Shown here: positions 47,131 to 57,609 of the stretch, piece by piece | Numbering within the stretch: the stretch's first letter is position 1 | Layout: every line of letters starts with the position of its first letter | Assembly (NCBI GenBank): GCA_961205875.1 | Contig: OY540812.1 | Location: forward strand, 7,502,001 to 7,566,000 | DNA from: Sialis fuliginosa | Taxonomy: Eukaryota; Arthropoda; Insecta; Megaloptera; Sialidae | Length of the DNA: 64,000 nt | Direction: 5' to 3' | The notes under the pieces: model-generated | What the model saw: the letters and a program-made list of their open reading frames with translations, nothing else | Database searches by the model: none | Told to the model about the DNA's origin: nothing | Translations under genes and position numbers: made by a program

Positions 47131-47377
47131 GAGACGTACGTTGTTGTTTTATTTGTATTTTTTAAGTTTTGGATTTGAGTGCAATTTAGTGTGCATGCAA
47201 TGGCCATTTAAATATTTAGATATGAATTATTGTTACAATTGTATTATTGTCTCTTATAGGAGGCTACAAACATCCTCAAATTTTTAATAGAAGTCGATAT
47301 ATGTATTAAATAATAACATATTATTTCTAGTAGTTTTGTTATACTATATAATTTCTCTTAGTTGGTATTACTGATTA

Positions 47378-47704
47378 ATGTCCGGTATTATAAAGGAACT
47401 AACAAATTTGTAAGCTTGTAAGAACTTTCAAATGGGGTATTGATTCTGTGATAGTATCTATGGATTAGTTATGGAATTTAGAGCAGTGATACTTAAACAT
47501 ATTATAAGACAGTTGGCGACTTTGACCGTACAAAATAATTTTCATAATATAACCACTGTTTTAATACCGTTGGTGTTTATTTACCACGTGTTCGCGAAAC
47601 TTGTCAACCACTTCATGAAATTTCAAGGGAACCGTCAGATAGGTTTGAAACCTTATTTAAAAGTGATTATACATTTTGTTAGCTCTTTTAGAATACCGGA
47701 CATA
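47378..47704. mobile_element. MITE family B, copy 3
   Basis: The ends are ATGTCCGGTATTATAAAGGA and AGAATACCGGACAT. The internal sequence (TCTATGGATTAGTTATGGAA, AGAGCAGTGATACTTAA, AGTTGGCGACT) is the reverse complement of the core of copy 2, so it is inserted in the opposite orientation. The reading frame at 47471-47722 inside it is incidental. Confidence 0.88.
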
Positions 47705-48779
47705 AGTAAAAGAAATTGTTGAAAAATTGGCAAGTATAACACGAAATAAAAACTAAACAAAAATTAATCAATTTTAAGTAGCTACATATATACTTCAAAT
47801 TGATGAAACATTTAACAAATATAATACAGGCTTAATATATGACCAATTGGCCAAATGTAATCCTTCAATGTTGTATTTTTCATTATATTTTAATGCATAA
47901 ATGTAGTTATAATAAAAATAATGATTTAATATATGTATATTATATAGTAATGATAATGCAAATAATACACGCACGCCCTTTATGAATGAAGCCGATTCTT
48001 CTCAAAAAAATAATGAAGTGTAGTTTCTGTCAAATCACGTCAAGGCCTATTAGAACTGTAGCTAGTGGATCACGAAGAATCAAAATTAATAAAATGATGT
48101 GTCATTTAAACTATCAATCATTCTATTAATTGAAAATTTAACATTTTTCAAATGAATAGTCATTATATGCTATAAATTATGTGCAATTTTTATTATGTAA
48201 CTTCAAATGACATTTTCGTTGTCTGATATATGATTATCTTCTTGATAAATATATAGATATTATTAAATTATAATTAATAAAAATTAAATTTTTGTATTTG
48301 AGCTATAATATTCATTATGGCATAAAAGTAATTTTCTAGTCATTATATTTGATAATAACTACTTTAGTCATAGAACTAATAAATACAGAGATATTTACAT
48401 AAATCTAATTATTAGCATAAATAGTATGCTCGCAAAGGATCGATGGGGACTTTTAGTACCTTATTTATAAAGAAAAAAGTGTATACAAAATTTCAGCTCT
48501 CTGCGAATTTTTCCCCAGCGAAAATCTAATGTTCCTGGACTATAAATACTAAATTTTCTTTCAAGAATCCTCAGATATATATTTCCATTTGAATTTCGAG
48601 TTAAAAATATTCTTAATTAATTTTAATATTGTATTCTTATATTTTTTTGTCAGATTTTGAATTGATTATATCTTACTTATCCATACACCATATGTATGAA
48701 GAATATACTTATGTTATTCTTGCACGTATATTATAATTACACAGTGTACAATATTAATAATAAAATAATACAAATATGT
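47705..48779. other. AT-rich DNA, nothing recognised
   Basis: No gene, repeat family or notable palindrome could be supported. Confidence 0.5.
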
Positions 48780-48990
48780 CCACTTCAAACAAAAGATACA
48801 GACACGGTAAACACGCAGAGACCTCCGTGCATATTTGTTGACCTCATGCAATATTGTGTGCATCCTCATTACCTCGAGTGACCTGCGCGCGACACAATCT
48901 CGACAGCGACAAATCGTTTTGACAAATTACGCAACGGATACCACCGATGTGTGTCTTGACGTTTCGGTGCTCCTCAAAATGTATACTATG
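48780..48990. promoter_or_regulatory. GC-richer island
   Basis: GTAAACACGCAGAGACCTCC, GAGTGACCTGCGCGCGACAC and GATACCACCGATGTGTGTC stand out. GTAAACA is a forkhead-type core. No coding signature. Confidence 0.22.
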
Positions 48991-49899
48991 GACTTTCCTG
49001 TCGTAATCAGATTAATTTTCTTTATATATAATTATTAATAAGTTTAAAGTTTCCTTTTATTAGATACATTGGTATATATGTAGATATGGGCAAAGATTTT
49101 AATATTAAAAAATGATATATTTGAATTCCCTGAATTGTCAGCATTCATTTGATACCCCATTCGATAAAAATATTTGGTAACCCATTTGCCCTCATCAAAA
49201 ACAATAAAAACTTAATATTTTATTTTTATAACTCAGGTACACCCAATTCTGTTTTTGCACAGTAAAAACATACACCCTATCACCGTGCAAAAAAAGTGTA
49301 AAAAAGATATGATATACATAAAAAACTGGGAATTGGTTCCAAAGTTTCAAAAAACGTAAAAGGAAATTTTTACATTAACAAAAATTTTATAAATTAACAA
49401 ACTTAAATAAAAAATAAAAATATATGCATACATGCACAATTTCAGGAATATAAAATTTAGTAAAAAAGTGAATAAATTAATCATTTCAATCATTATCGGT
49501 GCTTAACCATATACAAAAACTAAAATATATTAATGTATAATAACAAGAAAAAAATGAAATGCATATGGAAATCCCCTTAAAATATAAAAACGTAAACTTT
49601 TTCTCATAGAATCAAAGAAATGTTTATTTTATTGTTATCGACCGTGCTAATTCAAAATCGCGTAAAAACAGAATTGGGTGTATAATATTTGTTCCCTATT
49701 TGCTATAACACTTTACTTTTTTACGATTTAAAAATTGCATATTTTTTATTTTCTGAAAAAAAAAAATACTAGTCAACAAAAATTGAGTCTAGACAAATTA
49801 GTCATTAAAACCCTCAATTACTGCAGAGAGATCATCCCTTAATTTAATAGATACCTCCAACTAATCAGACATACATTGATGCATCCATAGATAACCATA

Positions 49900-50120
49900 C
49901 AATATTTATCACATCGATGTGACTCTATATTAAACACTTTAGAAACCACTGCCCTGATTGACTTGTTCACTTCCCACCACGGCGACCGTGAGTTGCGCAA
50001 AATATTGACGTTATCGACACAGACATCTTCATCGGCTACCGAGCGTTCCCACAGTCGCACTGCGCCCTCCCGGGGCCACATCCAAGTGATCTCTTATCAA
50101 TGTGATGTTTCCCTACCTAC
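49900..50120. promoter_or_regulatory. Island with C/EBP-type palindrome
   Basis: TTGCGCAA at 49993-50000 is a perfect C/EBP palindrome. CTCTTATCAATG is a GATA site. CCACCACGGCGACCGTGAG and CGCCCTCCCGGGGCCACATC raise local GC. Opposed reading frames here are uninformative. Confidence 0.3.
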
Positions 50121-50320
50121 CTCTAACCGAACCTACCCTTTTATGTTCATTGTATTGCAATTGTTTCAAGTAGGAATTTTGTTTTACACTGCTTCTATAG
50201 AAAATCTAAAATATGAATTCTCATTGAATGTATATTATTTTTTACCTTCTCCCCTAGGTTTCGAAAAATTAAAAAATTTTTTTTAACTTTAATTTTATCT
50301 ATTGTTTTTTATTAACAATG

Positions 50321-50703
50321 TAGTGGCGTAGAATTTTTTTAGGAGGGACCATTTTAAAAAAAAACGTTTATAAATATATTTCACAAAAAAAATATTAACG
50401 CTACCTACAATTCAGGACTAGCGCTAGGGATTTAGATTATTTCAGAATATTTCCACCTTTAGCGCCCGTGCTACTTTTTTGGTTGTCATTGCGATTTTAC
50501 CGCTCCTTAAATTTACTTTTGCGCTCTCTTTTTTCTCTCCTCATATCATCCTGATAATGCGATTCTCACGTATTTTATTCAAATTTCGCCGCCTTCGGTG
50601 ATTGGCGTCTGCGTGAAAATCACGCATTGTACCCGCCTTCCTCCGGTCCTTCTATAATTTATACCACTGCGAGAGGGAGGGGGGGGTGAAGATTACGCCA
50701 CTA
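50321..50703. mobile_element. hAT-type MITE, 383 bp
   Basis: The ends are TAGTGGCGTAGAAT and the complement of GATTACGCCACTA. The flanking octamers TAACAATG and TTATAATG match at 6 of 8 positions, as an aged hAT duplication would. A G-rich run GAGAGGGAGGGGGGGGTGAA lies inside the right end. Confidence 0.75.
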
Positions 50704-52345
50704 TTATAATGACTCTTTTTGGATCAATGTTTTCAATTTTTATTGGAAAAAAGTTACTAATTTATAAAATTTAATACACTTATATTCAGTCGAATGTTTA
50801 AATTTTTAAACGTTCATTTGTGACATTTTTTATACAGAAATTATTTCGTCTATTTTGTTTCAGCATTGTAATTTATAAATATTTTTAAGATTAATAAAAA
50901 AAATGTATTATGTGCATGAAAATGATAAAATTTGCATAAAAATAAGTAAAAATTCCAGAAGCCTCTAGAAATAAAAGTGCCTAAGATTTACAAATATCTA
51001 AAAACGGTTCTTATAATTTACTTATAATCTATTGTTTTATTCTTATAAAAAATCAAAACCAGTGATATATACCTAGATAGTTAAATTATGGAAAAAACAT
51101 GTACGCGCATATGTATGCATAGCTTGAGTGTAACTTGTTTGTGTTGCGATAGGTGATTTGAATGCCCGAAGATGTGGTGTACAAAACATCATTTGACGTG
51201 TAATGATTATGATAAAAGTCAGTATATACATCAATAAATGACTGTCAGTGCACTTTATGGCATTGATTATATTGTGCATTGCTGATAATTGAATAAACAT
51301 AATTTATTTATTGAGAATATATAGAATTAAAAAGTTTTAGTGTTTTCTAAGAAATTGGTTATATTAAAATAATATAATAAATTAAATTTTTTATTTTATT
51401 TTTAATACACTGCATGAAACATACATTAAACTTATAGGTTATAAAATAAATTACTGATTTTTATGTTGAATATCTTTTCAGCGGGGCGCTCGATTTTGCT
51501 GAAATTTGACATGAATGTTCAGAGTGCTTAAAATAATTAAAAATCATTTATAGTTTATTTTTTTATTACATATAACAATGATTGTAATATTATCATAAAT
51601 AACATTTTGCAGATGTATTTCCTGTCATATATAAATTTATTTACTTATTTATTTATAATTATAATTAATATATAATAATAATAATAAATATATTGATAAA
51701 CTTAGAAATCAACATATACTGAAAATATGTATGTCCGTATACATACCTATTTGTACATACAATGTGATTTTTATGGTTAGTAAACCTTATTTCAAGGCTC
51801 GCAAGAAATTAAATGTAATAATGAAAATTACATTTTATGTGTAGATTAATTTGTATATAGGTACATAAATAAAGATAACTTTAAAATAAAACATTATACA
51901 GTCTCATTTTTATTATGCCGTTATAAATTAGATAAGATACTAGTCTTACGTACATATATACAGTGATGGGTCGGCAAAATGTGTCAGAAAAGTATTGTTA
52001 GGATAAAAAGTGAAATTAGGAGTAAAAAAGTCATCAGAATAGTAGGGAGATCAAAAGTGAGGTAAAGAGAGCGTCAAAATTGAGATGACAACGAAAAAAA
52101 GGTCTTTAATTACATCAGGGGGCACTATCTTTAGTTTTCGAAGCGACCTCTATAGCTACACCACTGCACATATAAAAATAAATGTATGTTATAAGCAAAG
52201 ATAAACATTGTACGTAAAGAAGATGGGGCTTAAATGATGGGGGGATGTTTAATTACCCCTCTCCCCAAAATAAAATAAAGTAAACCTGAAAAATATGACG
52301 TTATTGACGTCATAACTATCAAATATCCCGTGTTGATGTGTTAGA
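50704..52345. other. AT-rich DNA with simple repeats
   Basis: (TAA)n at about 51670-51690, and a region at 51960-52165 (ACAGTGATGGGTCGGC ... GCTACACCACTGCA) that may be the two worn ends of another hAT MITE. No gene is recognised. Confidence 0.4.
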
Positions 52346-52350
52346 ATAGA

Positions 52351-52375
52351 CCTAACCTAATCTAACCTAACCTAA
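52351..52375. repeat. Interstitial telomere-type repeat, (CCTAA)5
   Basis: Five 5-base units read CCTAA CCTAA TCTAA CCTAA CCTAA, with one mismatch. CCTAA/TTAGG is the canonical insect telomere repeat. Degenerate units continue to about 52400 (ACTAACC, ACCCAAAACTAA). Short runs also occur at 16230 and 35824, so a chance or simple-sequence origin is possible. Confidence 0.7.
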
Positions 52376-52545
52376 CGAAAACTAACCAACCCAAAACTAA
52401 TCAACTCGATTTCGCCCCAATAGATTGCCCTAACCAAGGACAATTAACTTGTATTTTATTAGAACATCAACTCTGTACGATTTATAAAATATTAGGTATA
52501 TAAATACATGATATTGTTCATTTAGTACAAATCTCACCAACGTAA

Positions 52546-53605
52546 CCCGAGATAAAAAAATACAGTCTCCCAGAGTATTCCAACGAGAGTCTCCCATGGG
52601 TATTCCTAATGTCACTCAGGGAGACTCGATGGGAGACTCTTGAATGGGAGACTCTAGTCTCTGAATGGGAGACTCTAGTCTCTGAACGGGAGACGCTAGT
52701 ATTCCAAAGAATGATCCAGATTTATGGGTCTATAGTCTCTGTATGGGATACTCGAGTCTCTCTGAAAATGCATAAAATTAGGTAGTATAAAATTTAAATA
52801 CACATAATTTTCTAGATACAATATTTATTTATTTAAAAGTAATTGAGAAGAACATAGAATTATTATTATTGCTGTAACTATGAGTTGTGAAAAAATTCGG
52901 CTTTTATAGACTTACATATGAATTATAAGTCTATAAAATGCTTTTCAATATCGCATTTGAATATTATTAACAGGATTGTGATGATTATGATAGTAATTAT
53001 AAAAATAATTACATTTACTTGATCATTTTTCTGTTTTTTGCTGGTTGATTTTTTGATCATTGAACCTGAAAAAATAAATAGAGCAAAATAAGTAATTTGT
53101 TAGACTCTAGCAGCTAGAGTAATGAAATTATGTTAGAGAAATCATGTATATAAAATAAATACTCACATCAAGTATATAACACATTCAGAAATGATGAGAA
53201 TTTTTGACTTTTTGACATTATCAATTCAAATACGGTGTGTATTTTTACCAAGTAAACGCGACCCATGTGCATTCCTTCGACAACTAGATACAACTAAACA
53301 TACTTACAAACACATTTGTGAAACATGTGTTAAACAGTACACGTTGTGTCCTTGTTTATTTAGAAGAAACCTAAGAAATATTACCAGTTCAAAAATCTTC
53401 TAAGTCCACCAACTTTGGAAGACTCGAGTATTCCTATGGGAGACTCAAGTATCCTATAGAGACTCGAGTATTCCTATGGGAGACTCAAGTATAAGCAAGG
53501 AGTCGCCGGAATACTCTGAGAGACGCTTTGGAATACTGTAACGGTCGCTGGAATACTCTGGGAGACGCTGGGATACTCGAGGGAGACTGAAAATTTTATC
53601 TCGGG
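52546..53605. mobile_element. TIR element with GGGAGACTC minisatellite arms
   Basis: The tips are CCCGAGATAAAA and TTTTATCTCGGG. Inside each tip lies about 200 bases of degenerate repeats: GTCTCCCAGAGTATTCCA, then GGGAGACTCTAGTCTCTGAA units at 52615-52760 on the left; ACTCGAGTATTCCTATGGGA units and GGAATACTCTGGGAGACGCT at 53420-53585 on the right. The middle 600 bases are ordinary AT-rich DNA with one 70-codon frame (53191-53403, CETCVKQYTLCPC) of unknown meaning. No target duplication was found. The structure recalls the foldback element at 25217. Confidence 0.82.
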
Positions 53606-54039
53606 AAAACTCATTTATCCAATTTAAAGAGCAATTTTTTTCTGTGTCATTTTATTTTACTTCTGCTAAAACACAAAAATATGTTCAATATTGTTTACAA
53701 ATGTTATAATAGTTTATTTAATGTTCTTCACTATTTCTCATTTCATTTAAAATATTGCGCGTTTCATTTGTTCTCAAATTATAATATTGTAAAAATAATT
53801 AAAAATGGTAGGCTGTATTAAGTTAGATCTATAGGAATAGAGGTGGCTCAGTTAAAACTCGACTCAGTAATGCTATCTCACCTTTACTACCTACTTTATT
53901 AAGTATTTATTATAATAAGTAAATTATATGAAAATTATAAACAAAATAATATTTTTGTTAATAATATAAATACTCGTCGTTAAAAATTACGACTATTTTA
54001 TTTGAACCACATAATAATTACAACACGACAGATAGATAA

Positions 54040-54325
54040 TTTTTCAATAAAAAGCCCAACTAAATATAAATATGGCAGCGATTTGTCCCGATACTCAACA
54101 TCGTGTACATTCGTAATTTCTCTCAAACTCCAATATGTGGTAAAGCGCGGCGGCAGTATGTGGAAAGATAAGCGTTCATTTAATAGATTATCCGCGCTGT
54201 TTATCTGACAAAGGCTGTAATTGGCTCACAAAGGCTGCTGAATAGCAGGACGACTGTTTGCTCGCGACTGCCAGACAGGAGGATGGGAATAAGGAGGGAG
54301 GGGGGGTTGTGCTGTTGCTCGGATT
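54040..54325. promoter_or_regulatory. Island with Runx, GATA and TCF/Sox-like motif cluster
   Basis: TGTGGTAAA (54136), AGATAAG (54166), TTATCT (54201) and ACAAAGG twice (54208, 54228) lie within 100 bases of a GC-richer tract. Runx and GATA factors pattern fly blood cells together, where gcm acts; relevance here is inference. The 68-codon frame on the plus strand has no domain signature. Confidence 0.35.
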
Positions 54326-54769
54326 ATCGACTCTTTCAGAAATACGTTAATGAGTTTTTTGTTTCTTTAATTATTTTTGTATTATATTGGTACGATAAAT
54401 GGGTGCGAAATTATCAATATAATTATAATCTTCGATAACTATCAAGATAAATATCGGATAATTATCCAAAGTATGGGTTTGATTCATGAAAGTAAGGAAT
54501 TATCTTATTTTTCTATTTTAAGGTATATAAAGGAAACATCTTTTATATATTATATAATACTTCAATTATTAGTTAATACAAAAAAAACATATCGATATTG
54601 TCATTTTCATAGGACAGAAAGACCACATCTGATACATAGCATAATTTTAATACATTGATTTATATTTAATATATTTATGATGTTAATATTCTACCTCATC
54701 CGTATTGCCTTAAACTTCATTTTTAGTTTATCTATCAAACAAAATTTTTATGTTTATAATAAGTACATG

Positions 54770-54890
54770 TTTTTAAAATACTGTTCAAGAACTATTAAAA
54801 TGAAACATCTTAATAATGTAATAGGGTTTGTTGCTATTTTATCAACAACAAAAAAACACCATGTGGCTGTTTTGTCTCTTTGGTCTAAAC
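54770..54890. repeat. Repeat V, copy 2 (partial)
   Basis: GTTTTTAAAATACTGTTC, AGGGTTTGTTGCTATTTTAT and CTTTGGTCTAAAC match 18844-18966. The short ORF across it (54677-54994) has no homologous signature. Confidence 0.5.
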
Positions 54891-55129
54891 AAAATTTGCT
54901 GTTCGTAACACAAAATTATTTAATAAAAAAAAAAACAGTAATTACGCCGCGTACCCTTGTACCGCGTACCACACTTTGGGAAACACTGCTTTGAATAGGG
55001 TACGATAAGGTAGCATTAACAATATTATATATTTTTTCTCCCTTGTCTATTATATGCATTTATCAAATACTGAAGTTTGTGTCTTTACGTAAAATGATCT
55101 GTATTTATTAAACAGTGAGAATCCTACTC

Positions 55130-55345
55130 CCTTTATGATCCTGTACCTATGCTGTTTGGCATGGTTGTTATCAGAGAATAGCTCTTTACTGATAACATGA
55201 GTACACACGAGCTCGCTATTCGGACGGGAGCTACTGATAGCTGCTAATTAACGAGAAGCGGTGGGGGTGGGGAGTGTAAGGCGGCACAACACACTTTCAC
55301 AACGAGTGTATGTGTGTGTGTTTGGAAAATGCAATGCTGTTTCTT
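55130..55345. promoter_or_regulatory. Island with inverted GATA pair
   Basis: TGTTATCAG (55166-55174) and CTGATAACA (55189-55197) form a 9-bp inverted pair with a 14-base spacer, that is, two GATA sites facing each other. GCTAATTAACGAG is a homeodomain site. GGGGGTGGGGAGTG follows. Confidence 0.32.
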
Positions 55346-55483
55346 TACGCTTGATTCTTACACAAACATGCTCTTTAATTGCTATTATACAAAAAGAAAA
55401 TATAAATATTGTGGCACGTCAAAGTGTTTAACCAAACCAGTGGAATTTGACCCTTTTTAATAAAAAATGGCGCTAGAAAGGTC

Positions 55484-56080
55484 TAAGAGCAGTATAATGT
55501 GACCCCTTCCCCTTTTATTAAACAAATTAAATTTGATAAATTAACAAATAAGTTGAATAGTTAATATCTCAGCTTGGCACGATCCTACAGACCCAAACTT
55601 TTTTTTAAATATAGCTTTCACCATAATCTTTAACCCTGGGTTGCATAAAGCAAAATTAACCACGATTAGTTAATCAGTTGTTTTCAAACCATGATTAATG
55701 TTAATTCTAAACTTAATCTCAATTTGTAAATGAACAATTCACTAAATATGATAATTTTTTATCTCATAAAATTTATCATAATCATGATTGTTTTTTAGAA
55801 TTGACTTAATAATGGTTTTAAAACAACTGATTAACTAATCGTGATTGATTTTGCTTTATGTAACCCAAGGTAAGAGTATCAAGTGTCCTATGACTATTAT
55901 AAACAAATTAAATTTGATAAATTAAAAAATAAGTTGAATAGTTAATATCTCAGCTTGGTGCGATCCTACAGACTCAAACTTTTTTTTTAATATAGCTTAC
56001 ACCATAAACTTTAAGAGTATCAAGTGCCCCAAGACCGTCGCGACCCCCTTCTACTAAAAAATTAAGTATAGAAACATTAG
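55484..56080. repeat. Tandem duplication, two units plus partial
   Basis: ACAAATTAAATTTGATAAAT, AGTTGAATAGTTAATATCTC and CTTGGYRCGATCCTACAGAC occur in the same order at 55522-55630 and 55903-56012. Each ends in CTTTAA, and a third partial unit follows (GAGTATCAAGTGCCCC). The first junction has been opened by the MITE at 55634-55870. Confidence 0.88.
55634..55870. mobile_element. PIF/Harbinger-type MITE with TAA target duplication
   Basis: The element is 237 bp, with inverted arms of about 60 bases. Tips are CCCTGGGTTGCATAAAGC and the complement of GCTTTATGTAACCCAAGG; both continue through ACGATTAGTTAATCAG. TAA flanks both sides (55631-55633, 55871-55873). The second unit of the surrounding tandem duplication has uninterrupted CTTTAAGAGTATC at the same point, an empty site that confirms the ends and the 3-bp duplication. 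Confidence 0.93.
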
Positions 56081-56269
56081 GTTTTTAATCGTATCTATAA
56101 TACAAGAAGATAATATTTACTTACTTGTAATCAAGAATCAGTAAGCTTCAATATATATCAAAATAGTATAATTTATCTGTACAAGCAATACAAAAACAAT
56201 TTATCAACACATACCCTTTACTGCCTACTCACCAATAAAAATATGTAAATGTAATTACATTACATATCA

Positions 56270-56360
56270 TTAGATTTGAAGCACCACGTGACCCTGTAGG
56301 CACCAGGTGACGCTATCATGTTCAAACCCTCGGCAAAGCATCGCGTGCGGATTCTATAAT
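56270..56360. promoter_or_regulatory. Small GC-richer island
   Basis: AGCACCACGTGACCCTGTAG and CACCAGGTGACGCTATCATG contain CACGTG and AGGTG E-box forms. There is no coding potential. Significance unclear. Confidence 0.2.
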
Positions 56361-56857
56361 GAAATATGTGTGAAACATTTAGACCCTATTTCGACTTTTG
56401 TTTCTAAATAAAAATACAAAATACATCGAGAGGGATGATACTGGATCGTAAGTGATTTATTGATTGTAAATAAGAGAGATGGCTTTATACAATCGTATGT
56501 ATTTGTAAGAGAAGTATATAGGTGTTATTTTGTATTTATTTATGGCAGTTCGAGTGGTGTGAATTTTTTCTATTAGAGGTTGGATATTGTACTAATTAGG
56601 CGTAAAGTTAAATTTTATTATTATTGCTGTGTTTAGTGTTAATTATTATTTATTAACTGTGAGAAATGTGATATCTTTAAATTAGAGTACTAAAGTATTG
56701 AATGAAATTATTAAGGCTTCTATACACCACTCAATCTGCAGGGCCGTTTTGTCGGGAGGAAGGGTACTGCAGATTATTCAAAAAACATTTTTTGTTATTC
56801 AAAAAGGGCCTTTAAAGTTTAAACTCTATAATTAATATATATAATAAATTACCTAAC

Positions 56858-57221
56858 TACATAAAAATATTACCATACACCCAATTTAAGAATAAATTAA
56901 AATCTATTCTCAAAATTAAATCGTACTACTCGCTAGACGATTTTATGAATGATAATTTAATTTAAAATTTCACTATTATTAGTATACACCAGGGGTGGGG
57001 AACCTGCGGCCTTAAGGCCGCATGTGGCCTTTTCAATACTACATTGCGGCCGGTAAATATTTCAATTATTTATAATATATATTTTTTCTTCTCAATTTAT
57101 TTTTAATTTTATTCTGCCAAGAGAAAAATAAAAATGTTTGAACAAATAATCTACAATAATCAAACGTAAATTAAAATTGGCTATTGCGCCTATATTCTGA
57201 AGATATTTAATATGAATATAT

Positions 57222-57252
<31 letters not shown>

Positions 57253-57548
57253 TGGGGATATATTTCACGACGAAGACTACTTCAAGAAAGACGGTATGCG
57301 GCCTGCTTATTATTTTTAAATTTAAATGTGGCCTTCTATGATAAAAAGGTTCCTCGCCCCTGGTATACACTATACATATTACTTAAAATTTCTATATTTC
57401 TGCTTTATTTTCTGTATTTTGCTTTATTTTTGCTTTATTTTTGTTTGTATTTTGCTATATTTTATTTGTATTTCGTTTTTGACTCATTCTATGCAAATGT
57501 GAATTGCTGAAAGAATAAAGATGTATTATTATTATTATTATTATTATA
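56858..57548 (+). mobile_element. 5'-truncated LINE (CR1/Jockey-type) 3' end
   Basis: 56858-56965 reads NKLPNYIKILPYTQFKNKLK, then SILKIKSYYSLDDFMNDNLI and a stop. This is the C-terminal pattern of LINE reverse transcriptase ORFs (W-N-x-LP, F-K-x-x-LK, YYS-x-x-EF). After the MITE insertion the 3' UTR continues to GCTGAAAGAATAAAGATG and an (ATT)n tail at 57524-57548. Only the last 36 or so codons are present, consistent with severe 5' truncation on insertion. Confidence 0.8.
56990..57362. mobile_element. hAT MITE with perfect 8-bp target duplication, inside the LINE
   Basis: The element is 373 bp. Ends are CAGGGGTGGGGAACCT and AGGTTCCTCGCCCCTG. The exact duplication GTATACAC lies at 56982-56989 and 57363-57370. 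CAGGGGTGGG...AACC tips are typical of widespread hAT MITEs. A CTTAAGGCCGCATGTGGCC block and an (AT)n run lie inside. Confidence 0.95.
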
Positions 57549-57609
57549 CACGACCTAATTTGTAGTACTTCCACTCTTCCTCCCAACAAATCGGTCCTGC
57601 AGGTTGAGT

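Larger units (their letters stand above)
56729..57609. mobile_element. Outermost TIR element of a three-layer nest
   Basis: ACTCAATCTGCAGGGCCG then GTCGGGAGGAAGGGT on the left are complemented by ACTCTTCCTCCCAACAAAT then CGGTCCTGCAGGTTGAGT on the right. The interval between holds a LINE 3' end with a poly-ATT tail, and within that a hAT MITE. The superfamily of the outer element is unresolved because no clear target duplication was found. Confidence 0.7.

Noticed and set aside
49839-50286. Opposed 80- and 107-codon ORFs
   Set aside because: Overlapping frames on both strands without domain signatures indicate chance openness in a GC-richer tract.
51960-52165. Possible hAT MITE with CAGTGATGGG / CCACTGCA ends
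   Set aside because: The ends match over too few bases and no target duplication was found.
53191-53403. Cys-containing 70-codon frame inside the element at 52546
   Set aside because: CETCVKQYTLCPC is suggestive but too short and isolated to call a zinc finger or transposase.
57328-57510. ORF rich in Tyr/Leu/Phe
   Set aside because: It is a translation of the repetitive TTTATTTTG 3' UTR of the LINE.
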